Positions 1 to 5,979 of a DNA stretch of 8,163 nt are shown one piece after another. Made by a program: the position numbers and the translations under genes. Origin of the DNA: an uncultured Clostridia bacterium. GTDB lineage: Bacteria > Bacillota > Clostridia > Christensenellales > Borkfalkiaceae. The notes beneath the pieces were generated by a model that was given only the letters and a program-made list of their open reading frames with translations, ran no database searches and had not been told where the DNA came from. Every line of letters begins with the position of its first letter. The stretch's first letter is position 1. The stretch is from the NCBI GenBank assembly GCA_947177495.1, contig CAMWUS010000054.1, positions 1 to 8,163 on the forward strand. The letters run 5' to 3'.

Positions 1-97
1 CTTTCATGTTGCGCTCTTCGTAATTGAATTTGGTGATTAGCGCCTGCGCCGTTTTGGAACAGCCCATCGCCCCGAATTTGAAGTATAATTTCGCCAT
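1..97 (-). CDS. tdk: Thymidine kinase, N-terminal part (runs off the window)
   Basis: Only the first 32 codons are present. The protein begins MAKLYFKFGAMGCSKTAQAL and continues with ITKFNYEERNMK, which matches the N-terminus of type II (TK1-like) thymidine kinases: a beta strand, the ATP-binding P-loop, then an NYxERxM segment. The enzyme phosphorylates thymidine (and deoxyuridine) to dTMP with ATP in the cytosol. The P-loop (residues 9-16) is unusual because the glycine before the lysine is replaced by Ser14, giving GAMGCSKT instead of GxxxxGKT/S. The ATG lies 3 bp after the stop of pdp, so it is the last visible gene of the nucleoside operon and is probably translationally coupled; only a weak GGTAGA Shine-Dalgarno is visible, inside the end of pdp. 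Its placement gives the cell a choice between breaking thymidine down (Pdp) and salvaging it. The family call rests on the N-terminus alone but is quite specific. Confidence 0.88.
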   Translation of the reverse strand, partial: MAKLYFKFGAMGCSKTAQALITKFNYEERNMK

Positions 98-100
98 AGT

Positions 101-1402
101 TTATTCTACCGTGCAATAGACAAGCGGTTCTTCCTTGGGTTTCTTTTGTTGAATTTCCGTTGCGGCAAGCAACATTGCTTCCGCTTTTGCAATCGCGGAT
201 TCGTCGTTCGTGAGCAAGGTAGCAATCTCCTCGCCCTCTTTTACGAAATCGCCCGTCTTGCGCTTTAACATAATACCTGCGCTGTAATCGATTGCGTCTT
301 CTATCGTATTGCGTCCCGCGCCGAGCGCCAAGCTCGCAAGCCCGTAGGCTTCCGTATCCGCTTTGCAGATATAGCCCGTCTTCACACTCTTGACCGCGTG
401 CACATATTTCGCCTTTGCAAAGTTCGCGGTGTTTTCGATGAGTTCGACTTTCCCGCCCTGTGCGGCAACCGTCTGCTTGAACTTTGCAAGCGCGCTTCCG
501 TCTTGAATCGCCTGCTCCGCCATTTTCTTGCATTCTTTCACGTTGCCCTTGCCCGCAAGCGCAAGCATATGTCCCGCAAGCGTAATGCAGACTTCGGTAA
601 AATCTTCGGGACCGTGCCCGTTCAGCGTTTCCACCGCTTCGATCACTTCGAGCGCATTGCCGATTGCGCAGCCCAAAGGTCTGTCCATATTCGTAATGAG
701 GGCAACCGTCTTTTTGCCCGCGCTCTTGCCGATATCCACCATCAGCCGCGCAAGCGCTTTGCTGTCCTCTACCGTCTTCATAAACGAACCGCTGCCCGTT
801 TTTACGTCGAGCACGATGCAGTCGTCGTCGGCGGCAAGCTTTTTGCCCATAATGCTCGCGGCAATGAGCGGCATACTGTCTACCGTAGCGGTCACGTCGC
901 GCAAGGCGTAAAGCTTTTTATCGGCGGGCGCGAACTGTCTGCTCTGCCCCACGATCGCAAATCCGATGTCGTTTACCTGCTTGATGAAGTCCGCGTCCGA
1001 AAGCGTGGTGTTAAAGCCCTCGATAGCTTCGAGCTTATCGATAGTGCCGCCCGTGTGTCCCAAGCCTCTGCCGCTCATTTTGGCGACCTTTACCCCAAGC
1101 GACGCTACGACGGGCGCAACCACCAAACTGGTCTTATCGCCCACGCCGCCCGTGGAGTGCTTATCTACGCGAATGCCGTTTATTTCGGAAAAATTCAGTC
1201 TGTCGCCCGAATCGCGCACGGCAAACGTGAAATCGCAGGTTTCGCGCACGCTCATGCCCTTAAAATAAATCGCCATGCAGAGCGCCGACGTCTGATAATC
1301 GGGAATGCTCCCGTCCGTCACGCCGCTTACGAAGTATTTTATTTCTTCGGTGCTAAGCTCGCCCCCGTCGCGTTTCTTTTTAATGATGTCGTACATTCTC
1401 AT
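101..1402 (-). CDS. pdp: Pyrimidine-nucleoside phosphorylase
   Basis: This cytosolic enzyme splits uridine, thymidine and deoxyuridine with phosphate into the base plus (deoxy)ribose-1-phosphate. At 433 residues it has the usual length for Bacillota Pdp. Visible motifs are the phosphate-binding loop KHSTGGVGDKTS (81-92), the family signature SGRGLGHTGGTIDKLE (110-125), and the pyrimidine-contact segment LRDVTATVDSMPLIAASIM (167-185) with Arg168, Ser183 and Lys187, the positions known for base binding in Bacillus-type Pdp. The start ATG is preceded by AAGAGGT about 8 bases upstream and the N-terminus MRMYDIIKKKRDG is typical. A minor difference is IMGKK where IMSKK is usual. The gene follows the 5'-nucleotidase by 30 bp and is followed by tdk after 3 bp. 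Its sugar-1-phosphate product feeds DeoB, encoded upstream in the same operon. DeoA (thymidine phosphorylase) is the close alternative name; the order and neighbours favour Pdp. Confidence 0.96.
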   Translation of the reverse strand: MRMYDIIKKKRDGGELSTEEIKYFVSGVTDGSIPDYQTSALCMAIYFKGMSVRETCDFTFAVRDSGDRLNFSEINGIRVDKHSTGGVGDKTSLVVAPVVASLGVKVAKMSGRGLGHTGGTIDKLEAIEGFNTTLSDADFIKQVNDIGFAIVGQSRQFAPADKKLYALRDVTATVDSMPLIAASIMGKKLAADDDCIVLDVKTGSGSFMKTVEDSKALARLMVDIGKSAGKKTVALITNMDRPLGCAIGNALEVIEAVETLNGHGPEDFTEVCITLAGHMLALAGKGNVKECKKMAEQAIQDGSALAKFKQTVAAQGGKVELIENTANFAKAKYVHAVKSVKTGYICKADTEAYGLASLALGAGRNTIEDAIDYSAGIMLKRKTGDFVKEGEEIATLLTNDESAIAKAEAMLLAATEIQQKKPKEEPLVYCTVE

Positions 1403-1432
1403 AACGCTACCTCTTATACATTATTATATATT

Positions 1433-2893
1433 TTAATTCCAACGACCCGCGGAAACGTACTCGGCAAGCAAGTCCCGCGCATATTTTCCCTTACTCGACC
1501 GCTTAACCTCGGTAATGCGGTTGGGCTTATAGGTGGACGAATAGCTGTCTACGATAATATAGTAATATTCGTTTGGCGAAACGTCCATTGATCGCAAGGA
1601 AGTATACACGTGATAGTTGTAGTTGCTCGTTTCCAAAAAGTTATTGATTAAATTGGAGCCCTTGATTTTGCCCAAAACCAACTCGTTATCGAAGGGCAAA
1701 ACGGAGAACAGGTTCGCATAGGTTACGTTTCCCGCTTCCACTCTGTAAGGAGTGCGCAGTTTCAAATAACCGCCGCCAAGCACAATATCGTACTCGCTCC
1801 CCCATTCCTCGATGCCCGCTTCGTAGTACAACTTCGCAACCTGCTCGCACACTTCGTCCGACTGTCTCCTGCGCGCGTTTCTACCCAAAACCGTGGTGTA
1901 GGGGTTGCCCTCCTCGAAGTACTTGTCGAAAATCTCCCCTACTACGGGATCGCCCGTAATACTGTCGCTTGCGTAGACGTCGGTGCCTAAAAGGCGCGGC
2001 GTTACGGTGTATTTCCCCTTATCCTTATTAAAAGACACGTCTGCACTGCTTATGTAACGGTTTTCGCCGCCGCCCTGCAAGTGGTAAACGCCGTACTCGT
2101 CCTTTAAGATATAGCTCTGATGAGTATGTCCTTCGAACACCAAATCCACATAACCCTTGGAAAGCGCGGTATCGTAATAGTCGGAAATTTGCCTGCCCGT
2201 AACCGTTTGGACGCTTGTGGCAGAAAAACTGTCGCCGTAGCCGCTGTGCATGGAGTATACGATAAAGTCGCAGCCCTCTTCCTTTCTCAGCCGCGTCGAT
2301 TCGGCTTTTACAAGTTTCGTGAGCTCGTTTCCCGTAGCGAATGCAAGCCCGTCGGTAAAGTCGCCCGAAATCGAACTCAAACAATCGCCGATTGCACCGA
2401 TGATGCCGATTTTCACGCCGCTCTTTTCCACAACGGTAGAAGCGCGGCAATAATCCACCGCCTGCCCGTTATAAGTCACGTTGATTGCAAGGAACGGAAA
2501 CTCCGCCAATTCACTGTTGGGCGTAAGCACCTGCGCGCCCCAATCGTATTCGTGGTTGCCGAGCGTCATGGAAACGAAGCCGAGCTCGTTCATCCACTCG
2601 GTCATCAGCCGCCCCTTGTTGGTAGACGACTCCACCGTGCCCTGCCACATATCACCCGAAGAGAGCAGAATTTCTTCCCGCGCGCCGTCGCTGTACAGAG
2701 CTTTCATGTACGCGGTGAATTCGTCCATTCCCGGTTGAGTATCGGTATCCATATACTTGCCGTGCAAGTCGTTTATCGCATAAAAGGACAGCTCCGCCGT
2801 TCCTTTTTCCTGCGGTTTACCACACCCGAAGAGCGTACCGAATAGCAGCGCGGAAAGCGAAAAAGCCGAAATTTTCGTGAAAACTTTTCTCAT
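1433..2893 (-). CDS. Lipoprotein 5'-nucleotidase / metallophosphatase (UshA-like)
   Basis: A predicted surface lipoprotein: basic n-region MRKVFTK, a hydrophobic stretch, and a lipobox LFGC with Cys24 as the lipidation site. The metallophosphoesterase domain carries the metal ligands in order: NDLHG (41-45), GDMWQGT (80-86), GNHEYDWG (112-119), MHSG (215-218) and GHTH (255-258). His114 and Asp117 form the expected catalytic pair. A C-terminal 5'-nucleotidase substrate-binding domain follows, with LFSVLPFDNEL at 395-405. It should release nucleosides from extracellular nucleotides for uptake. It sits between cdd (8-bp gap) and pdp (30-bp gap), which supports a nucleotide-scavenging role. Two oddities: no Shine-Dalgarno is visible ahead of the ATG, and the C-terminal domain lacks the usual NGGGIR motif (GGGYLKLR instead) and the glycine-rich GGDGY loop. 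A 2',3'-cyclic nucleotide phosphodiesterase activity is possible within this family; exact substrate is unknown. Confidence 0.9.
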   Translation of the reverse strand: MRKVFTKISAFSLSALLFGTLFGCGKPQEKGTAELSFYAINDLHGKYMDTDTQPGMDEFTAYMKALYSDGAREEILLSSGDMWQGTVESSTNKGRLMTEWMNELGFVSMTLGNHEYDWGAQVLTPNSELAEFPFLAINVTYNGQAVDYCRASTVVEKSGVKIGIIGAIGDCLSSISGDFTDGLAFATGNELTKLVKAESTRLRKEEGCDFIVYSMHSGYGDSFSATSVQTVTGRQISDYYDTALSKGYVDLVFEGHTHQSYILKDEYGVYHLQGGGENRYISSADVSFNKDKGKYTVTPRLLGTDVYASDSITGDPVVGEIFDKYFEEGNPYTTVLGRNARRRQSDEVCEQVAKLYYEAGIEEWGSEYDIVLGGGYLKLRTPYRVEAGNVTYANLFSVLPFDNELVLGKIKGSNLINNFLETSNYNYHVYTSLRSMDVSPNEYYYIIVDSYSSTYKPNRITEVKRSSKGKYARDLLAEYVSAGRWN

Positions 2894-2901
2894 GGTAAAA
2901 G

Positions 2902-3303
2902 TTATAAATCTTGCTTGCCAAACGCAAACGGCAACAGCTCGTCGAGCGTGTGCTCGGAAAACTTCTCCTCGTTGCCGAGAATAATTTTGAAGTCCTTATC
3001 GCAAAACTCGGCGATTACCTGTCTGCAAACGCCGCAGGGCGCGCAGAAGGGAGCCGTTTCCCCCTCTTTGCCGCCGATGATTGCGATTGCCTCGAACTCA
3101 CTATCTCCCTCGCTGACGGCTTTGAAAATCGCCGTGCGCTCGGCGCAGTTGCAGGGCGAATACGACGCGTTTTCGACGTTGCACCCCGTATATATCTTTC
3201 CGTTTTTGCAAAGAAGCGCCGCCCCTACGCGGAAATGCGAATAGGGCGAATAGGAACGCTTGCGCGCTTCCTGCGCTTTCGTCATAAGCAATTTGCTATC
3301 CAT
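2902..3303 (-). CDS. cdd: Cytidine deaminase
   Basis: This cytosolic zinc enzyme deaminates cytidine and deoxycytidine to uridine and deoxyuridine, making them substrates for Pdp. The 133-residue length fits the small tetrameric form found in Bacillota. The zinc and catalytic motif is CNCAERTA with Cys53 as ligand and Glu55 as proton shuttle, and the second motif PCGVC supplies Cys90 and Cys93. The substrate-binding stretch FRVGAALL (24-31) and CNVENASYSP (41-50) are also typical. Its ATG shares one base with the stop of deoB (TAATG), and AAAGGAAG in the end of deoB can serve as ribosome binding site, so translation is probably coupled. No unusual residues were noticed. Confidence 0.97.
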   Translation of the reverse strand: MDSKLLMTKAQEARKRSYSPYSHFRVGAALLCKNGKIYTGCNVENASYSPCNCAERTAIFKAVSEGDSEFEAIAIIGGKEGETAPFCAPCGVCRQVIAEFCDKDFKIILGNEEKFSEHTLDELLPFAFGKQDL

Positions 3304-4466
3304 TATTTAATAACTTCCTTTAAGAAACTCTTGCCCTTCGTCCCCTCTTGCGCCACGCCGAAGTATTCGAGCACGGTTGTGCTGATATCGGAGAAGCTTG
3401 CGCGCGTACCCAAATCCACGCCGCTCTTAATGTGATTTCCGTAGATGAGCATGGGAGTATACTCGCGCGAATGGTCGGTAGACGGAGTTGCGGGATCGCA
3501 GCCGTGGTCGGCGGTGATAAGCAGTACGTCGTCCTCCCGCATGCCTTTGAGGAACACCGTCAGGAACGCGTCGAATTCCGTCGCCGCAGCGGCATAGCCC
3601 GCCACGTCGTTTCTGTGCCCGTACTTCATGTCGAAGTCGACAAGGTTGACAAAGCACAAGCCCGAGAAATCTTTGTTCTGTAACTCCTTCGTCACCTGCA
3701 TGCCGTGCGTGTTCGACTGCGTGCGGCGGCTTTCGGAAATGCCGCTTCCCGCAAAAATATCGTAAATCTTACCCACAGAAAGCGTGTCGTAGCCCGCGCG
3801 TTGTAACAAATTTAGCATGGTATCGGCGGGCGGAAGCAACGAAAAGTCGTGTCTGTTCGCCGTGCGTGAATAGGGATATTCCCCCTCGAACGGACGGGCG
3901 ATGACTCTGCCCACGCCGTGCTTGCCCACAAGCATTTCGCGCGCGATTTCGCAGTACTTGTAAAGCTCTTCTACGGGTACGATATCCTCGTGCGCGGCGA
4001 TTTGGAATACGCTGTCCGCCGAGGTGTATACGATGAGCGCGCCCGTTTCAACGTGCTCGCGCCCGTAGTCTTTAATGACTTCGGTACCCGAATAGGGCTT
4101 GTTGCAGATAACCTTTCTGCCCGTCTTTTGTTCGAACTCTTCGATGACCTCTTTGGGGAAGCCGTTCGGATAGGTAGGCAAAGGCTCGGGCGAAACGATG
4201 CCCGCGATCTCCCAATGCCCTATCGTGGTGTCCTTACCCATGGACTTCTCTGCCATTCTCGCATAGCTTGCCTTAGGCGCGCTTACGCCGCCGCCTACGC
4301 CCTCTATGTTGAAAAGCCCCATTTTTTCAAGCTCGGGGCAGTTGAAATTGGGGTGATTGCGTATCGCACCCAACGTGTTACTTCCCTCGTCGTTCCACTT
4401 ATAAGCGTCGGGAAGCTCTCCCACGCCGAAACTGTCGAGGACGATCAAAAAAAATCTCTTTGCCAT
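3303..4466 (-). CDS. deoB: Phosphopentomutase
   Basis: Cytosolic, manganese-dependent enzyme that moves phosphate between C1 and C5 of ribose or deoxyribose, joining the phosphorylases (DeoD, Pdp) to DeoC and central metabolism. The 387 residues cover a complete alkaline-phosphatase-superfamily core. Visible active-site residues, aligned by spacing to the Bacillus cereus enzyme, are Asp11 (VLDSFGVGE), Thr80 in GKDTTIGHWE as the phospho-acceptor, Asp151, Asp279 and His284 (DFDMKYGH), Asp320 and His321 (TADHG), and His332 (TDHSREYTP). All metal ligands are therefore present. The ATG lies 1 bp after the deoD stop and the stop shares a base with the cdd start, so the gene is embedded in a coupled operon. 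Confidence 0.97.
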   Translation of the reverse strand: MAKRFFLIVLDSFGVGELPDAYKWNDEGSNTLGAIRNHPNFNCPELEKMGLFNIEGVGGGVSAPKASYARMAEKSMGKDTTIGHWEIAGIVSPEPLPTYPNGFPKEVIEEFEQKTGRKVICNKPYSGTEVIKDYGREHVETGALIVYTSADSVFQIAAHEDIVPVEELYKYCEIAREMLVGKHGVGRVIARPFEGEYPYSRTANRHDFSLLPPADTMLNLLQRAGYDTLSVGKIYDIFAGSGISESRRTQSNTHGMQVTKELQNKDFSGLCFVNLVDFDMKYGHRNDVAGYAAAATEFDAFLTVFLKGMREDDVLLITADHGCDPATPSTDHSREYTPMLIYGNHIKSGVDLGTRASFSDISTTVLEYFGVAQEGTKGKSFLKEVIK

Positions 4467-4467
4467 A

Positions 4468-5193
4468 TTATGCCAATTCCAATGCTATTTTCATCATGTT
4501 GGTAAACGAGTTCTGCCGCTCTTCCGCCGTGGTGTTTTCCTCGGGGTAGATGAAGCTGTCGCTTACGGTGCAAATGCAAAGCGCTTTCTTGCCTGCGCGC
4601 GCCGCGTTGCAGTAAAGAGCCGCGCTCTCCATTTCAACGCCCAATACGCCCATTTTCGCCCATTGCATGCCGCTGTTCATATCGTCGTAGAACATATCCG
4701 ACGAGAAGATATTGCCCACCTTGTATTTGAGGCCCGCTTTTTCGCACAGCTCGGAAGCGCGCTTTGCAAGCGAGAAGTCCGCAATCGGGCAGAACGTACC
4801 GGGCAAATTATACTGCATAGCGTAGTTGCCGTTGGTGCAAGCGCCGAGCGCGATGATAATATCGCGCACGTGCAACTCCTTGTCGAACGAACCGCAGGAG
4901 CCGATACGGATAATGTTCTGCACGCCGTAGAAATTAAACAGCTCGTAGGAGTAAATGCCGATGGACGGCTGTCCCATACCCGAAGCCATAACGGAAACGC
5001 GCTTGCCCTTGTAGGTGCCCGTGTAACCGTTTACGCCGCGCACGTTGTTTACGAGCACGGGGTTTTCCAAAAAGTTTTCGGCAATGAATTTCGCCCTCAA
5101 CGGGTCGCCGGGCATAAGCACGGTTTCGGCGAAGTCGCCGTATTTTGCCGTAATGTGCGGTGTAGGTACGTTCGGATGTGTTTCTTTACTCAT
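4468..5193 (-). CDS. deoD: Purine nucleoside phosphorylase, DeoD type
   Basis: Phosphorolyses purine (deoxy)ribonucleosides to free base and (deoxy)ribose-1-phosphate in the cytosol. The 241-residue protein belongs to the hexameric PNP/UDP phosphorylase family. It shows TPHITAKYGDFAE (11-23), MPGDPLRAKFIAE (27-39), NNVRGVNGYTGTYKG (49-63), RIGSCG (96-101), VEMESAALY (186-194) and CTVSDS (208-213). Matching the E. coli enzyme by position gives His13, Gly29, Arg33, Arg52 and Arg96 for phosphate and partner-subunit contacts, Glu187/Met188/Glu189 for ribose, Asp212 for base protonation and Arg226 nearby. All are present, so it should be active. The ATG follows the deoC stop after 1 bp, with AGAGGGG overlapping the deoC end as ribosome binding site. 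Confidence 0.97.
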   Translation of the reverse strand: MSKETHPNVPTPHITAKYGDFAETVLMPGDPLRAKFIAENFLENPVLVNNVRGVNGYTGTYKGKRVSVMASGMGQPSIGIYSYELFNFYGVQNIIRIGSCGSFDKELHVRDIIIALGACTNGNYAMQYNLPGTFCPIADFSLAKRASELCEKAGLKYKVGNIFSSDMFYDDMNSGMQWAKMGVLGVEMESAALYCNAARAGKKALCICTVSDSFIYPEENTTAEERQNSFTNMMKIALELA

Positions 5194-5194
5194 G

Positions 5195-5848
5195 TTATTT
5201 CCCCTCTTTTACAATTTTTACGATGCGCGAAGTGCCAAGCCTGTCCGCGCCGAGAGCAACGAAGTCCTCTGCGTCCTGAATGGACGAAATTCCCCCCGCC
5301 GCCTTAATTTTAACGTCTTTGCCCACGTGCTTTTTAAAGATGATAACGTCTTCGCGCGTTGCGCCCGCCTTGGAAAAGCCCGTGGAAGTTTTAATGAAAT
5401 CCGCCTTGGCGTTCGTAACGATTTCGCACATTTTAATTTTCTCTTCTTCGGTGAGAAGGCAGGTTTCGATGATTACTTTTAAAATCTTCCCTGCGCAAGC
5501 CGCTTTGATTGCGACGATTTCGTCCTGAATTTTGGCGTAATTTTTCGCCTTCAAATCGCCGATATTGATGACCATATCGATTTCGTCCGCGCCGTTTTTC
5601 ACCGCGTCCGCCGTTTCGAATACTTTCACTTCCTTGGAATTATATCCGTTCGGGAAGCCGATTACGGTACAAATGGCAACGCCGCCCTTCGCGTACTTTT
5701 TCGCTTCGCCTACAAAGCAAGGCGGAATGCAAACCGACGCGGTTTTATACTTGATGCCGTCGTCGATAATTGCCTTAATGTCTTCCCACGTCGCCGTTAC
5801 GGAAAGCAAGGTGTGGTCGCACTTACTCAAAATGTCTTGAATGTTCAT
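5195..5848 (-). CDS. deoC: Deoxyribose-phosphate aldolase
   Basis: First gene of the operon. The cytosolic class I aldolase cleaves 2-deoxyribose-5-phosphate to acetaldehyde and glyceraldehyde-3-phosphate. I chose the start at 5848 (MNIQDILSKCDHTLL), giving 217 residues, the normal size for the Gram-positive form. It has AAGGGGG six bases upstream, and a longer frame to 5938 would place the start upstream of the promoter. Motifs include DHTLL (11-15), ICTVIGFPNGYNSKEVKVFE (59-78), GADEIDMVINIG (86-97) with Asp91, the Schiff-base lysine Lys153 in ADFIKTSTGFS (149-159), and Lys182 in IKAAGGIS (181-188). All catalytic residues are present. Expression is expected to depend on the promoter and operator directly upstream. 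Confidence 0.96.
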   Translation of the reverse strand: MNIQDILSKCDHTLLSVTATWEDIKAIIDDGIKYKTASVCIPPCFVGEAKKYAKGGVAICTVIGFPNGYNSKEVKVFETADAVKNGADEIDMVINIGDLKAKNYAKIQDEIVAIKAACAGKILKVIIETCLLTEEEKIKMCEIVTNAKADFIKTSTGFSKAGATREDVIIFKKHVGKDVKIKAAGGISSIQDAEDFVALGADRLGTSRIVKIVKEGK

Positions 5849-5853
5849 AAGTT

Positions 5854-5860
5854 CCCCCTT
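5854..5860 (-). promoter_or_regulatory. Ribosome binding site of deoC
   Basis: AAGGGGG lies six bases before the ATG at 5848. It decides the deoC start, because an upstream in-frame ATG at 5938 has no such site and lies upstream of the promoter. Confidence 0.8.
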
Positions 5861-5861
5861 A

Positions 5862-5885
5862 AATGGTTCTAGGTATAGAACCATT
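5862..5885. promoter_or_regulatory. 24-bp palindromic operator of the nucleoside operon
   Basis: A perfect inverted repeat with 10-bp arms, AATGGTTCTA and TAGAACCATT, separated by 4 bp (GGTA on the plus strand). It overlaps the last three bases of the -10 box and covers the expected transcription start near 5876, the classic position for a steric repressor. A loop of only 4 bases means the same sequence could fold in DNA or RNA, but most of one arm lies upstream of the predicted start, so a DNA operator is the better reading. The cognate regulator is not identified; a nucleoside- or sugar-phosphate-responsive repressor is an inference from the operon content. Confidence 0.8.
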
Positions 5886-5911
5886 ATAATTGAAAACGCG
5901 CCGATTGTCAA
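5883..5911 (-). promoter_or_regulatory. Consensus sigma-A promoter of the nucleoside operon
   Basis: Read on the minus strand: TTGACA (5911-5906), a 17-bp spacer, and TATAAT (5888-5883), a full match to the vegetative consensus. The stretch upstream of -35 is A/T-rich. A start near 5876 would leave a leader of about 27 bases before the deoC ATG. Such a strong promoter fits a gene set kept off by a tight repressor until inducer is present. Confidence 0.9.
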
Positions 5912-5946
5912 TAGAAAAAAGAATTTTGCCAACCGCACTTTTAAAT

Positions 5947-5979
5947 AAAAAACTCTCGGATTACCCCCGAGAGTTTTTT
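5947..5979 (-). terminator. Symmetrical rho-independent terminator
   Basis: A perfect 13-bp stem (5947-5959 pairing with 5967-5979) with a 7-base loop. The core is CTCTCGG/CCGAGAG, flanked by A6 on one side and T6 on the other, so it can act in both directions. It abuts the stop codon of the 2H phosphoesterase gene and insulates that unit from the deoC promoter downstream. Confidence 0.9.

Noticed and set aside
548..580. Short repeated CCCGCAAGCG stretch inside pdp
   Set aside because: It encodes the conserved LAGHMLALAG segment using the same codons and is explained by coding.
1403..1432. TATAAT in the A/T-rich gap before pdp as an internal promoter
   Set aside because: No acceptable -35 hexamer at 16-18 bp spacing; the gap is simply A/T-rich.
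398..1591. 397-codon open frame on the plus strand, antisense to pdp and the end of the nucleotidase gene
   Set aside because: It is the shadow of well-identified minus-strand genes. Its protein is rich in Arg, His and Ala with no recognisable domain, and there is no plus-strand promoter or ribosome binding site that I can see.
2120..2845. 241-codon plus-strand open frame antisense to the 5'-nucleotidase
   Set aside because: Low-complexity basic translation, no motif, and it lies fully opposite a gene with intact lipobox and metal motifs.
3918..5307. Long plus-strand frames opposite deoB and deoD (195 and 214 codons)
   Set aside because: Shadows of conserved enzymes; no family features and no initiation signals.
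5849..5938. A 30-residue hydrophobic N-terminal extension of DeoC that would look like a signal peptide
   Set aside because: The extension would overlap the consensus promoter and operator, its ATG lies upstream of the predicted transcription start, and DeoC is cytosolic. The ATG at 5848 has a strong ribosome binding site.
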